Positions 44,261 through 53,363 of a stretch of DNA of 64,000 nucleotides are shown piece after piece (position 1 is the first letter of the stretch; every line of letters starts with the position of its first letter). The notes beneath the pieces are model-generated. The model had not been told where the DNA came from. It saw only the letters and a program-made list of their open reading frames with translations, and did not search any database. Both the position numbers and the translations under genes were made by a program. Origin of the DNA: Tessaracoccus bendigoensis DSM 12906 (GTDB lineage: Bacteria; Actinomycetota; Actinomycetes; Propionibacteriales; Propionibacteriaceae). Location of the stretch: positions 21,762 to 85,761 of the forward strand of contig NZ_FQZG01000011.1 in NCBI RefSeq assembly GCF_900141915.1, given 5' to 3'.

Positions 44261-45505
44261 TCAACCCCGGTACACGACCACCTTGTCTCCCTCGCTGACC
44301 GCATCGAACAGGGTGGCGACCTTCTCCTTGTCCCGCACGTTGACGCAGCCGTGGGAGGAACCGTTGTAGCCGCGGGCCGCGAAGTCGGACGAGTAGTGGA
44401 CCGCCTGCCCCCCGCTGAAGAACAGCGCGTATGGCATCTTGCTGCCGTAGAGCTTGGACACGTGGTTGCGCGACTTCCAATACACGGAGAAGACGCCGTT
44501 GCGGGTCGGCGTCAGCTCGGAGCCGAACCGTACGGACATGGTCAGTCGGATCGTGCCATCCTCGACGAGGGCGAGTTTGCGTTGCGACTTTGAGATGCAG
44601 ATGACCCGGCCCTGGAGACAGCGGTCGTCAAGTGTCATGGTCGAGGAGCCGGCCGTCGGAACCACGTTGTTGAGCTCGTCGGTGGTTGGTTTCCTGGTCA
44701 TCGCTACCAACCTGTCGAGGGTGCGCTGATCGACCTCTCCTGTTACCGGAATCTCCCGCTTGGCCTGGAACCCCCGGACAGCTTCAACCGTCTTGTCGCC
44801 GTACTTCCCGTCGATCTTGGGTGAGTACCAGTCAAGTTGCTTCAGCCGTGCCTGGAGATTCTTGACCTCTGCACCGGTGGATCCCGCTTCAAGCAGGGCG
44901 GGCCCCGCCACCAGCACGTTGTGCATCTCGTCGTTTGTCGGCTGCCTCGTCATGGCCACGAGCCTGTCCCAGGTTGCCTGATCGACCTCCCCTGTCGACG
45001 GGAGGTCCCGCTTCGCCTGAAAACCCTCCACCGCTAGGCGCGTCTCGTCGCCGAAGTGGCCGGTGATCTTGCCTTCGAACCATTGGATCTGGAGCAACCT
45101 GTGCTGGAGGTCCCGCACCCGGTCACCGTCATCGCCCTGACTCATCAGGGGTGTGGTGGTCGGTTCGGGTTCAGGGACCTCGGAGACCACGGGCACGGCC
45201 GGGTCCTGCGGGATCTCCTGGTCTCCTCCCGGTTCGTCCGCATCAGGCACGGGCGATTCGGAACGGGGTGCGGATGGTGTGAGGGAGGGTCCGGCCGTCG
45301 ATTGCCCACCGGAGGGCACGACGCCGATCGAGTCCGGAACGCAGGCGGTGCAGCCGAGGATGACGACGGCGAGCAGCGAGATGAGCGACCTGCGCAGGTT
45401 CGGCCTGATGATCAAGAGTGGCCTCGCATAGGTGAAGCGGGATGGTAGCCGGTGCCAGGATACGGTGCGCGACTGGCGCTCGGGGCATACGGGGTGTCGC
45501 ATCAT
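44261..45505 (-). CDS. L,D-transpeptidase with two peptidoglycan-binding domains
   Basis: The 414-residue protein has a hydrophobic export segment near residues 38-53 (SLISLLAVVILGCTAC, possible lipobox), a Pro/Ser/Glu-rich linker, two peptidoglycan-binding domains, and a C-terminal YkuD domain with the catalytic motif SSHGCVNVRD. The two binding domains are strikingly alike (GFQAKRDLP-TGEVDQATWDRLVAMTR and GFQAKREIP-TGEVDQRTLDRLVAMTR), including the linkers after them, pointing to a recent internal duplication. YkuD enzymes form 3-3 crosslinks in peptidoglycan or attach proteins to it. GGAGAGGAG precedes the ATG pair. Confidence 0.92.
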   Translation of the reverse strand: MMRHPVCPERQSRTVSWHRLPSRFTYARPLLIIRPNLRRSLISLLAVVILGCTACVPDSIGVVPSGGQSTAGPSLTPSAPRSESPVPDADEPGGDQEIPQDPAVPVVSEVPEPEPTTTPLMSQGDDGDRVRDLQHRLLQIQWFEGKITGHFGDETRLAVEGFQAKRDLPSTGEVDQATWDRLVAMTRQPTNDEMHNVLVAGPALLEAGSTGAEVKNLQARLKQLDWYSPKIDGKYGDKTVEAVRGFQAKREIPVTGEVDQRTLDRLVAMTRKPTTDELNNVVPTAGSSTMTLDDRCLQGRVICISKSQRKLALVEDGTIRLTMSVRFGSELTPTRNGVFSVYWKSRNHVSKLYGSKMPYALFFSGGQAVHYSSDFAARGYNGSSHGCVNVRDKEKVATLFDAVSEGDKVVVYRG

Positions 45506-45536
45506 CGGGTTCTCCTCTCCTCAACCGGAATACGCC

Positions 45537-46415
45537 TCAGCCCATGGCGGGGTTGCCTGCCGCGGCCAACAGTTTGTCCACCCACCCGAGAAGCCGGGAG
45601 CGTAGCGGCGCGGCGCGTCGGTGGAAGTCACGTTGCAGGGCAGCGTACTCGGCGCGCCCGGTCGGCGTCTCAACCCTGATCGGTGCGATCCCCCAATCGG
45701 TCAGGTCGTAGGCGCTGGCAGCCATGTCCACCTCTCGGATCTGGCGGGCGAGCAGGAACGTGTCGAAGAGGAGTTCCGTAGGTACCGCGGGCGAGAGCTT
45801 GCCTGCCCACTTGTAGAGATCCATGTTGACGTGGAGACACCCCGGTTGATCGAGTTCGGCCTGCCGCTGGCGGGTGGGCTCCAACAGGTTCAGGGGCTTC
45901 GCGGGTGCGGTGAAGAAGCGGAACGCATCGAAGTGTGAGCAGCGGCAGCCGGTGTCGTCGACGATCTGCGCGAGTTCTTCTGGCTCGAAACGCAGCTTGA
46001 GGTAGGGATGGCGCGTCTCCCCCGGCCCCAGCCGATAGACCATCGCCCACTCGTGCATGCCGAAACAGTCGAACCGGGGTGCCGCAGCGGCACTTGCGGC
46101 CAACAGCCGTCGGGCCGTCCCAATCGTGCCGCGGCGTTTGGCCACAAACCCGGGGGCGTCGAACACGGCGTCAGGACCCGGCAGGTAGAACGGCAGGGCA
46201 ACGAACTCCGGCGCATCGACCAACACGACGCCGACGCCGGGGTGCCATTGGGCAAGGTGGCTCGGGCGGAGGTTGTAGTAGTGGAACAGGAAATCGTCGA
46301 CTGGGTGCCTGAGGCCGCGGACGCGGCGGTACGAGACATCGGCCAGTTCAGCCTCGACCCGCTCGCGGTGAGAGTGCGCCAGCGCGGTCCACTCCTGCCT
46401 GGCGAGGCGACTCAT
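45537..46415 (-). CDS. Actinobacterial protein annotated as 3-methyladenine DNA glycosylase
   Basis: This 292-residue protein belongs to a conserved actinobacterial family usually labelled 3-methyladenine DNA glycosylase, with little direct evidence. Recognisable stretches are HPVDDFLFHYYNLRPSHLAQWHPG, FGCFGLHEW-like FDCFGMHEWAMVYRL, SHFDAFRFFTAPAKPLN and QPGCLHVNMDLYKWAGKLSP. No helix-hairpin-helix DNA-glycosylase motif is visible, so the label should be taken with care. Its ATG overlaps the stop of the M48-like gene and it is followed by the L,D-transpeptidase after 31 bases. Confidence 0.75.
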   Translation of the reverse strand: MSRLARQEWTALAHSHRERVEAELADVSYRRVRGLRHPVDDFLFHYYNLRPSHLAQWHPGVGVVLVDAPEFVALPFYLPGPDAVFDAPGFVAKRRGTIGTARRLLAASAAAAPRFDCFGMHEWAMVYRLGPGETRHPYLKLRFEPEELAQIVDDTGCRCSHFDAFRFFTAPAKPLNLLEPTRQRQAELDQPGCLHVNMDLYKWAGKLSPAVPTELLFDTFLLARQIREVDMAASAYDLTDWGIAPIRVETPTGRAEYAALQRDFHRRAAPLRSRLLGWVDKLLAAAGNPAMG

Positions 46416-47104
46416 GGTCGACCCCTGAGCGCGGCACGGCGAGCCCGCCAGTCGGGTAGGTGATGGTCCATCCTCGCCACGAAGGCGGCCCCGTGGCCAC
46501 GCTCCCACAGATGCACCAACTCATGGACGAGAACGTACTCAAGCGCAGTCGGGGGGTGCTCGGCCAGCGCGGTGTTGAGGGTGATGGCCCGGCTGACCGT
46601 GTTGCACGAGCCCCAACGCGATGTCATCCTGCGCAGCTTCACCGCTCCAGATTCCTTGCCGATCCGCGGTTCCCAGCTCTCCAGCAGCCCGGGAAGCACC
46701 GCATTCATCTCCGATCTGTGCAGCGTGCCGATGGCGCGCAGGCGTGCCGCTTGATCGGCGCCGGTGAGCATGATGGTGTCTCCTACGAGGCGGCTCTGGT
46801 TTCGGTTGCCGGGGATGATCCGGACTTCCCGCCACTGGCCCCAGAGCCGTGCCCTGCCCCCGTCTTCAAGGGGCTCGACGACGGGCTGTGCCATCCGGAC
46901 ACGTTGCTGGGCCTTAGCGATCCAGGGCCCTTGATTGTCGATGAAGGCCCGAAGCGAGGCCTCGCTTACTCCGAACGGGACCGAGGCCGCAAGGCGACCG
47001 TTCGGGGGCAGTACCCGCAGCCGCAGGTGACGTACGTCCTTGTAGGTCACCTCCACCGGGTGCCCGGCGTGGGTGATCTGGTGGCTCGGGAGACGACGGG
47101 GCAC
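46412..47104 (-). CDS. M48/YgjP-type metal-dependent hydrolase
   Basis: The 230-residue protein is of the YgjP (UTP pyrophosphatase/DUF45) type. The zinc motif HELVHLWERGHG follows MTSRWGSCNTVSRAITLNTALAEHPP, which is characteristic of the family. The N-terminal half has YKDVRHLRLRVLPPNGRL. E. coli YgjP was reported to have nucleotide pyrophosphatase activity, while the motif is of metallopeptidase type; the cellular role is open. It is the first gene of a unit with the glycosylase-annotated gene (ATGA overlap) and possibly the L,D-transpeptidase. No signal peptide. Confidence 0.88.
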   Translation of the reverse strand: MPRRLPSHQITHAGHPVEVTYKDVRHLRLRVLPPNGRLAASVPFGVSEASLRAFIDNQGPWIAKAQQRVRMAQPVVEPLEDGGRARLWGQWREVRIIPGNRNQSRLVGDTIMLTGADQAARLRAIGTLHRSEMNAVLPGLLESWEPRIGKESGAVKLRRMTSRWGSCNTVSRAITLNTALAEHPPTALEYVLVHELVHLWERGHGAAFVARMDHHLPDWRARRAALRGRP

Positions 47105-47218
47105 ACCTCAGATGCTAGCTGCCCAGGAATGAGTGCTGCATCCCTGGTCAGAGAGATTTTCGGCGCCAAAGGCGACCCCGATGATGAAAAATCGATCGGC
47201 ACAGAGCAAACTAGATAC

Positions 47219-48454
47219 GTGCCCCCAGAACTGGTCGTGCTCTGTCTCGTTGTCATCACCGCTCTCGCTTTCGATTTCACCAATGGCTTCCATGACACCG
47301 GAAACGCGATGGCGACCTCCATCGCCACCGGCGCTCTCAAGCCCAAGACCGCCGTAGGGTTGTCGGCCATCCTCAACCTCGTCGGCGCGTTCCTCTCCGT
47401 GGAGGTCGCTCTCACCGTCACGAACGCGGTGGTCAACATCCAGGATTCGAGTGGGGCACCGCGCCCCGAGCTGATCGCCGACGGAGGGCAGGCGCTCCTG
47501 CTCATCATCCTTTCAGGCCTGGTGGGAGCCATCTTGTGGAACCTGCTGACCTGGCTGCTCGGCCTGCCGTCCAGTTCCTCACACGCCCTTTTCGGGGGCC
47601 TGATCGGTGCCACGATGGCTGGTCTCGGCCCGGCAGGAGTGAAGTGGGTCGGTGACGGCACCAAGCTCGACGGGGTCGTCGGAAAGGTCATCCTCCCGGC
47701 CCTCATGTCTCCGATGATCGCGATCGCGGTGGCGTCGGTGGGCACCTGGCTGATCTACAAGATCACGGCAAACGTGGCCGCGAAGTACCGCGATTCGGGG
47801 TTCCGGTGGGGCCAGATCGGATCGGCGTCGCTGGTCTCACTGGCCCACGGCACAAACGACGCCCAGAAGACCATGGGTGTCATCACGCTCGCGCTCATCG
47901 CAACCGGTTCCTGGACCCACCTTCATCAGGTGCCGCTCTGGGTCAAGATCTGCTGTGCCAGCGCCATCGCGTTGGGTACCTACATCGGCGGCTGGCGGAT
48001 CATCAGGACCCTCGGTAAAGGGCTGGTCGAGATCGAGTCCCCCCAGGGCATGGCGGCCGAAGCCTCCTCCGCTGCGGTGATCCTGACGTCCAGCCACCTG
48101 GGTTTTGCCCTGTCGACCACGCATGTCGCGACGGGGTCGATCCTCGGTACCGGCGTCGGCAAGCGGGGTGCCAAGGTCAACTGGGGTGTGGCGGGTCGGA
48201 TGCTCCTCGCGTGGGGCATCACCCTCCCGGCAGCGGCCGCCGCAGGGGCGCTGACATGGTGGCTCGCCCACACGATCGGCGGACTGATCGGCCCGATCGT
48301 GATCTTCGTGATCCTCGTGGTCCTCTCCGGCGCCATGTATCTCCATTCCCGTAAGCAGCCGGTCGACCACAACAACGTCAATGACGAGTGGGTTGAGGAA
48401 GTCACCGACCGGAAGCTCCCTGAGCCTGCCCTGTCCGGCGGAGGGGCGAAGTGA
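47219..48454 (+). CDS. Pit/CysP-family inorganic phosphate (or sulfate) permease
   Basis: This permease of about 411 residues has the duplicated Pit signature: FDFTNGFHDTGNAMATSIATGALKP near the N-terminus and SLAHGTNDAQKTMGV in the second half, with about ten helices. GTG at 47219 gives the usual PPELVVLCLVV start; the upstream frame up to an ATG at 47129 is AT-richer and does not look coding. Pit proteins carry metal-phosphate, while related CysP proteins carry sulfate. The sulfur-related genes downstream leave both open. It is coupled to a small membrane protein gene. Confidence 0.88.
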   Translation: MPPELVVLCLVVITALAFDFTNGFHDTGNAMATSIATGALKPKTAVGLSAILNLVGAFLSVEVALTVTNAVVNIQDSSGAPRPELIADGGQALLLIILSGLVGAILWNLLTWLLGLPSSSSHALFGGLIGATMAGLGPAGVKWVGDGTKLDGVVGKVILPALMSPMIAIAVASVGTWLIYKITANVAAKYRDSGFRWGQIGSASLVSLAHGTNDAQKTMGVITLALIATGSWTHLHQVPLWVKICCASAIALGTYIGGWRIIRTLGKGLVEIESPQGMAAEASSAAVILTSSHLGFALSTTHVATGSILGTGVGKRGAKVNWGVAGRMLLAWGITLPAAAAAGALTWWLAHTIGGLIGPIVIFVILVVLSGAMYLHSRKQPVDHNNVNDEWVEEVTDRKLPEPALSGGGAK

Positions 48455-48750
48455 TGAACAACCTCTGGCTGGCGCTACAGGGCGCCTGGCAGGTGCTGCT
48501 GGTGGGCCTCATCCTGGGCGCCGGGCTACCTACGATCTTCGCGCTCGGCATCCGCGCGCTGTCTTACGGGGTGGGAGCCGATGCCGATGCCACCGATCAT
48601 GTGCCGCACCCGTTTGCGAAGGTGGTGGCCTACTCTTGCTTCGGAATCGTCGTCCTGGCGATCCTGCTCGGAATCGGCACCATCGTGGCAAGCGGGTTCG
48701 GATTGGACGTCGTATTCGACGGGATCACCCCCCGCGTGGTTGCCAAGTAG
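48454..48750 (+). CDS. Small membrane protein coupled to the Pit permease
   Basis: The 98-residue protein has two helices, one at residues 8-33 (WQVLLVGLILGAGLPTIFALGIRAL) and one at 57-80 (VVAYSCFGIVVLAILLGIGTIVAS). Its ATG overlaps the last base of the permease stop, with GGAGG upstream. Such small proteins next to Pit-type permeases are a recurring actinobacterial arrangement, as far as I recall, which suggests an accessory subunit; no function is established. Confidence 0.8.
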   Translation: MNNLWLALQGAWQVLLVGLILGAGLPTIFALGIRALSYGVGADADATDHVPHPFAKVVAYSCFGIVVLAILLGIGTIVASGFGLDVVFDGITPRVVAK

Positions 48751-48754
48751 CCGA

Positions 48755-49639
48755 CTAATCCAACGCGACCCTCAGTAGCACCGCCGCAGGCGGGGAAGGG
48801 CGCCTGCCGCGCCACACCGCGCGAAGCTGACGGTCGAGGTTCAGCCCTGTCACCGGCACGACGACCAGTTCGCCGTGCAGAACGGCGGACGCGACGGCGA
48901 ACTCGCTCAGCACCGCCGGCTCGTCTCCCATCTTCGCAGCGGCCACGACCGCCGCGTTGCTTCCGAGCTCGACGGCGGGGCAGATAGGATCCAAGGGTTT
49001 CAACGCCTCATCGAGGGTCACGCGCGTGCCAGATCCGGATTCCCGGACGATCAGGGGGGTCGAAGCCAAGGTCCCTGGGCTGATCGCCCCGGCGCCTGCC
49101 CAGGGATGTGTCGGGGCTACCACGGTCACCAGCCTGTCCACCGCCACGGGTCGGGACTGCAACCCCCTGCGGATCTGTGGGGTCTCCACGAATCCCAGGC
49201 TCGAGCGGCCGCTGGCGACCTCGTCGAAGACCTCCTCGCTGTTGCAGACGCGCACGCGCACCTCGAACCCCGTGTGCAGCCTGCGAGCCGTCGCCAACCA
49301 GGCAGGCAGCAGGTGTTCTGCGATCGTCAGGGAGGCGGCGACCTCAAGCTGGGTGCGCAGATCGCTGTTGATGGTGGCCGCTTCCGCCACGAGCTGCTCG
49401 ACGGCGTCGATGACCTGCCTCGCCCGGGCGACGATGGGTTTGGCCTGCGTGGTGAGCCGCGCGCCCCTCGGATGCCTGATCAGCAGTGGAATGCCCAGCT
49501 TGGCCTCGATTACCGAGATTGCGCGGCTGGCATTGGGTTGCGCCATGCCCACTGCTCTAGCACCCGCGCCGATCCCGCCGTGGTCGGCGACGGCGACCAG
49601 CAGCTCGAGCGTCTCGAGGTCCGGCCATGCCCTATCCAT
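48755..49639 (-). CDS. LysR-family transcriptional regulator
   Basis: The 294-residue protein has an N-terminal HTH (LETLELLVAVADHGGIGAGARAVGMAQPNASRAISVIEAKLGIPL) and the LysR effector domain with LEVAASLTIAEHLLPAWLA. It is divergent from a YeiH-type exporter gene with 72 bases between. In enteric bacteria YeiE, a LysR protein, controls yeiH; this pair looks like the actinobacterial equivalent. No ribosome site precedes the ATG, so the message may be leaderless. Confidence 0.9.
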   Translation of the reverse strand: MDRAWPDLETLELLVAVADHGGIGAGARAVGMAQPNASRAISVIEAKLGIPLLIRHPRGARLTTQAKPIVARARQVIDAVEQLVAEAATINSDLRTQLEVAASLTIAEHLLPAWLATARRLHTGFEVRVRVCNSEEVFDEVASGRSSLGFVETPQIRRGLQSRPVAVDRLVTVVAPTHPWAGAGAISPGTLASTPLIVRESGSGTRVTLDEALKPLDPICPAVELGSNAAVVAAAKMGDEPAVLSEFAVASAVLHGELVVVPVTGLNLDRQLRAVWRGRRPSPPAAVLLRVALD

Positions 49640-49711
49640 ATCAGGATCATATGCCCCGATGGGGAATTCCGGGCTACCGACAAGCAGGGGGATCCGGTTG
49701 GGTTGGGAAAC

Positions 49712-50710
49712 GTGACCAGCACTGCCCTGAAACCCACGCCGTCGACCCGATCCTCCCTGCTCCCGGGGCTGTTCGTGACCGGCGTCGCGGTGGCCATTTC
49801 GATGGCGGTCGGTTCGATGGGCGTCAGCGCCTTGCTGGTTGCCATCGTTCTTGGGGTCGCCTGCGGCAACCTGTTGCGTCTTCCCGTAGCGCTCGACGTC
49901 GGGCTGGCTTTCGCCTCGAAGCGACTCCTGCGCGTGGGCATCGTGGTGCTGGGGCTGCAACTGACCGTAGGCGAGATCTGGGCACTGGGTCCACGGCTGA
50001 TCGCGGTGGTGGTCGCGGTCGTCGTCATCGGCATCCTGACGACCCTGGGCCTCGGCCGGCTCCTGGGGGTCTCCCCCACCCAACGGCTCCTGATCGCCTG
50101 CGGGTTCTCGATCTGCGGCGCCGCCGCGGTGGCGGCCGTCGACGGGGTGATCGACGCCGAGGAAGACGAGGTGGTCACCGCCATCGGGCTGGTGGTCGCC
50201 TACGGCACCACCGCGATGCTGCTGCTTCCGCTGGCCGCGACGCTCATCGGGTTGCCGCCTGAGCTCACGGGGCTCTGGGCCGGGGCCTCGATCCATGAGG
50301 TCGCCCAGGTTGTGGCCGTCGGTGGCTCCCTCGGGACCGTTGCCCTCCATTGCGCGGTGGTTGTCAAGCTGGCGCGAGTGCTGCTGCTCGCACCGGTGAT
50401 GGCGGCGGTCAGCATAGGCGCCAGACGCCGCCACGTGGCAACCGGGCGCCGTCCACCCGTGGTGCCGCTCTTCGTGGCGGGTTTCCTCGCGATGGTGGCG
50501 CTGCGCTCGACCGGGTGGGTGCCGGACGCGGTGGTCCCGGTCGCATCGACGGTGCAGACGGTGCTGCTGTCGGCGGCCATGTTCGCGCTCGGCACCGGTG
50601 CCCGATTGGCCACGTTCCGACGACTGGGCCCAGCGCCTCTGATCCTCGGCGCCGCCTCTACGCTGGTGGTCTCACTCGTGGCGCTGGGCGGCACCCTGCT
50701 CGCCACGTAG
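49712..50710 (+). CDS. YeiH/UPF0324 family putative sulfate (sulfite) exporter
   Basis: This 332-residue membrane protein has about ten helices and the UPF0324 segments VALDVGLAFASKRLLRVGIVVLGLQLT, RLLIACGFSICGAAAVAA and GLWAGASIHEVAQVVAVG. The family is predicted to export sulfate or sulfite, without firm proof. GTG at 49712 begins a short polar N-terminus; upstream frames lack family similarity. The divergent LysR gene and the downstream persulfide-type operon support a link to sulfur homeostasis. Confidence 0.88.
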   Translation: MTSTALKPTPSTRSSLLPGLFVTGVAVAISMAVGSMGVSALLVAIVLGVACGNLLRLPVALDVGLAFASKRLLRVGIVVLGLQLTVGEIWALGPRLIAVVVAVVVIGILTTLGLGRLLGVSPTQRLLIACGFSICGAAAVAAVDGVIDAEEDEVVTAIGLVVAYGTTAMLLLPLAATLIGLPPELTGLWAGASIHEVAQVVAVGGSLGTVALHCAVVVKLARVLLLAPVMAAVSIGARRRHVATGRRPPVVPLFVAGFLAMVALRSTGWVPDAVVPVASTVQTVLLSAAMFALGTGARLATFRRLGPAPLILGAASTLVVSLVALGGTLLAT

Positions 50711-50720
50711 CTGAGCGCCC

Positions 50721-50885
50721 CTACCTCCCGAACAGCTTGGAGAAGATCCCTCCCGAGCTCGGCTCGCCCTGGTGGCCTCCGCACCACTGGCTCGCGGGGA
50801 CGGTGCGCTTGACGTCGGCGATGTGCTGGCCGCAGCCGGCCCAGGTGGTCTTGCCGCACTTCTTGCAGGTAACTGCTCGACACAT
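50721..50885 (-). CDS. Tiny Cys-rich protein (54 residues), possible metal-binding
   Basis: This short gene encodes a 54-residue protein starting MCRAVTCKKCGKTTWAGCGQ. Cysteines at positions 2, 7, 10 and 18 plus a later CGGH give a zinc-ribbon-like set (CxxC and CxH-like). AGGAG lies eight bases before the ATG. It follows the CstR-like repressor gene by about 40 bases on the same strand and ends ten bases from the convergent YeiH gene. I recall similar unnamed tiny proteins in actinobacteria, but no function is known to me; metal or persulfide chemistry is a guess from the neighbours. Confidence 0.75.
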   Translation of the reverse strand: MCRAVTCKKCGKTTWAGCGQHIADVKRTVPASQWCGGHQGEPSSGGIFSKLFGR

Positions 50886-50923
50886 GGTGATTTCTCCTGT
50901 TGGTGTTGGTGTTGGTGGTGGGT

Positions 50924-51208
<285 letters not shown>

Positions 51209-51214
51209 TTAAGG

Positions 51215-52888
51215 TCAGTCGGTGATCAGGTTGTCGGCGGCGCGGTCACCGAGGACGGCGCGCATGGTCAGCATTCCACCGGACAGGGACGCGGAGTCGA
51301 AGCCCGACTGGGTCAGCACCCGGTGTGCGATGGCGGAGCGGACCCCGGATTGGCACAGCACCCGGACCGGTCTTCCTGCGGCCGCGCCGCGCACTTCGTC
51401 GAGCCGTTCGCGCAGTTCGGTGTGTGGGACGTTGAACGCGCCGGGCAGGCGACCGGTGGCGAACTCGGCATGGCTGCGGACATCCAGCAGCAAAGCACCC
51501 CGCGTGGCCGACTCCAGTTCGGTGGCGTCCCAGATCTTCAGGGTGCCGTCGAGCACGTTGGAGGCGACCATTCCCGCCATGTTGACGGCGTCCTTTGCCG
51601 ACCCGAAGGGCGGCGCGTAGGCGAGGTCGAGGTCGATCAGGTCGGGCGCGACCAGGCCCGCCCGGATGGCGGTGGCAAGGACGTCGATGCGTTTGTCTAC
51701 GCCGTCGAGCCCGACGGCCTGGGCGCCGAGGATCAGCCCGTCATGGGCACGGATGTGCATGACCAGGTGGACCTGGCTGGCGCCTGGGAAGTAGCCGGCG
51801 TGTTGGTTGGGGTGCAGGTGCAGCGTCCGGTACGAGATGCCCGCGGCGTCAAGGGCCGCCCGGTTTGCTCCGGTGAGCGCCGCGGTGAGGTCGCCGACGC
51901 GGACGATCGCGGTGCCGACCGGGGCAGGGATCGGGCGGGCGGAGCCGCGCCTGATGATGTCGTCGGCCACCTGTCGGCCTGCCCGGTTCGCCGGACCCGC
52001 CAGCGGGACGGGCCGCCGGATGCCGGTGACGGCATCTGTCGAGACGACCGCGTCGCCGACCGCCCACACTCCTGGCACCGAGGTGCGACCGTGGCCGTCG
52101 ACGACGATCGCGCCCCGTTCGCAGGCGATGCCTGCCGCCTCGAACGCCTCCGTGTCGGGGCGCACCCCAACCGACAAGACGATGCGGTCTGCGGGGATGC
52201 GGGTGCCATCCCCGAGGACGACGACATCCTCGCTGTCCCCGTGTTCGATCGCGGTGGCCGCAACGCCGTCGCGCACCGTGATGCCGAGGCGACGCAGTTC
52301 ATCGGTGATCAGCTGGGCCATCTCCGACTCCAGCGGGGGAAGGACATGCGGGGCGAGCTCGACGACGGTGACCTCGAGCCCCCGCAACGCGAGGGCCTCC
52401 GCCGCCTCAAGCCCGATGAAGCCGGCACCGAGCACCACGGCGCGCGTGGCGCCGTCGTCGACGCTGCTCTTGAGCGCGACGGCGTCGTCGACGGTGCGCA
52501 GCGTGGAAACCCGTGGCGAGTCGAGCCCGTCGATCGGTGGGCGCACGGCCTTTGCGCCTGGCGACAGCACCAGCGCGTCGTAGGAGACTTGCTGTGAGCC
52601 GTCGGCCGTTCGGACCGTGACGCTGCGCTTTCCCGTGTCGACACCAATGACGTCGTGACCGGTGCGGACATCGAGGTTCAGGGCGGCCTTCAATGACGCC
52701 GGGGTCTGGACCAAGAGGCTTTCGGCCTCGACGATCTCGCCACCGACATGGTACGGAAGCCCGCAGTTTGCGAACGAGACGTGCTCGCCGCGTTCCATGA
52801 CGATGATCTCGGCCGACTCGTCGAGCCTGCGGGCACGCGCCGCGCAGCTCATGCCTCCGGCGACTCCCCCGACGACGACGATCCTCAC
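51215..52888 (-). CDS. CoA-disulfide reductase/NADH oxidase-like flavoprotein fused to rhodanese
   Basis: The 557-residue protein starts IVVVGGVAGGMSCAARARR (FAD site) and has the redox cysteine in SFANCGLPYHVGG (C42), the NAD site VVLGAGFIGLEAAEAL, and the dimerisation domain with AYAPPFGSAKDAVNMAG. A C-terminal rhodanese domain carries the active-site loop LCQSGVRS (C512). Such CoADR-rhodanese fusions act on CoA persulfide/polysulfide. The GTG start overlaps the thioredoxin stop (GTGA). It is the enzymatic core of a persulfide-handling operon. Confidence 0.92.
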   Translation of the reverse strand: MRIVVVGGVAGGMSCAARARRLDESAEIIVMERGEHVSFANCGLPYHVGGEIVEAESLLVQTPASLKAALNLDVRTGHDVIGVDTGKRSVTVRTADGSQQVSYDALVLSPGAKAVRPPIDGLDSPRVSTLRTVDDAVALKSSVDDGATRAVVLGAGFIGLEAAEALALRGLEVTVVELAPHVLPPLESEMAQLITDELRRLGITVRDGVAATAIEHGDSEDVVVLGDGTRIPADRIVLSVGVRPDTEAFEAAGIACERGAIVVDGHGRTSVPGVWAVGDAVVSTDAVTGIRRPVPLAGPANRAGRQVADDIIRRGSARPIPAPVGTAIVRVGDLTAALTGANRAALDAAGISYRTLHLHPNQHAGYFPGASQVHLVMHIRAHDGLILGAQAVGLDGVDKRIDVLATAIRAGLVAPDLIDLDLAYAPPFGSAKDAVNMAGMVASNVLDGTLKIWDATELESATRGALLLDVRSHAEFATGRLPGAFNVPHTELRERLDEVRGAAAGRPVRVLCQSGVRSAIAHRVLTQSGFDSASLSGGMLTMRAVLGDRAADNLITD

Positions 52889-53259
52889 AGCGCCACCTCG
52901 GCTTCCTGAGCGGCGAGATCGGCGTGCACCTCTGACATGTCGAGTTCGCGCACCGCCTCGATCAGTTCCTCGAGGTCGGGCCCGCGCAGCGCTCCCGGCT
53001 GGGAGAAGACGATGATCCCCCCACGGAAGGCCATCAGCGTCGGGATCGACGAGATCTGAAAGGCGGCCGCGAGCTCTCGTTGCGCCTCGGTGTCGATCTT
53101 GCCGAAGACGATGTCCGGGTGTCTCGTGGATGACTTCTCGAAGATGGGGCCGAACGCCCTGCACGGTGGGCACCACTTGGCCCAGAAGTCGAGTAGGACG
53201 ATGTCGTTGTTGGACACGGTCTCCTGGAGCGTGTCCTTTGTGATCTCGCAGGTTGCCAT
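52885..53259 (-). CDS. trxA: Thioredoxin
   Basis: The 124-residue protein has the thioredoxin active site FWAKWCPPCRAF (CPPC rather than the common CGPC), cis-proline in SSIPTLMAF, and a C-terminal extension of about 15 acidic residues. It is the first gene of the operon with the CoADR-rhodanese fusion and the CstR-like repressor. In this setting it probably reduces protein or low-molecular persulfides. Its promoter carries the CsoR/CstR-type palindrome 12 bases before the ATG. Confidence 0.93.
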   Translation of the reverse strand: MATCEITKDTLQETVSNNDIVLLDFWAKWCPPCRAFGPIFEKSSTRHPDIVFGKIDTEAQRELAAAFQISSIPTLMAFRGGIIVFSQPGALRGPDLEELIEAVRELDMSEVHADLAAQEAEVAL

Positions 53260-53270
53260 GATCCGAGTTT

Positions 53271-53286
53271 ATACCCCCCGGGGTAT
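53271..53286 (-). promoter_or_regulatory. CsoR/CstR-type operator palindrome
   Basis: ATACCCC and GGGGTAT flank a CC centre, a perfect 7-bp inverted repeat matching the known CsoR/CstR operator pattern of AT-rich ends with G-tracts. It lies just upstream of the thioredoxin start, so the repressor encoded in the operon should control its own expression. Confidence 0.88.
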
Positions 53287-53363
53287 CCAAGCAAATCGCG
53301 CCGATCACCGGACACCGAGTGTTGAATCGCCGTGGCGTCGGCACTGGCCCTACGATTCGGCTC

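Noticed and set aside
46460..47218. Long N-terminal extension of the Pit permease
   Set aside because: It is antisense to the M48-like gene and lacks family similarity; Pit proteins start close to the PPELVVLC segment.
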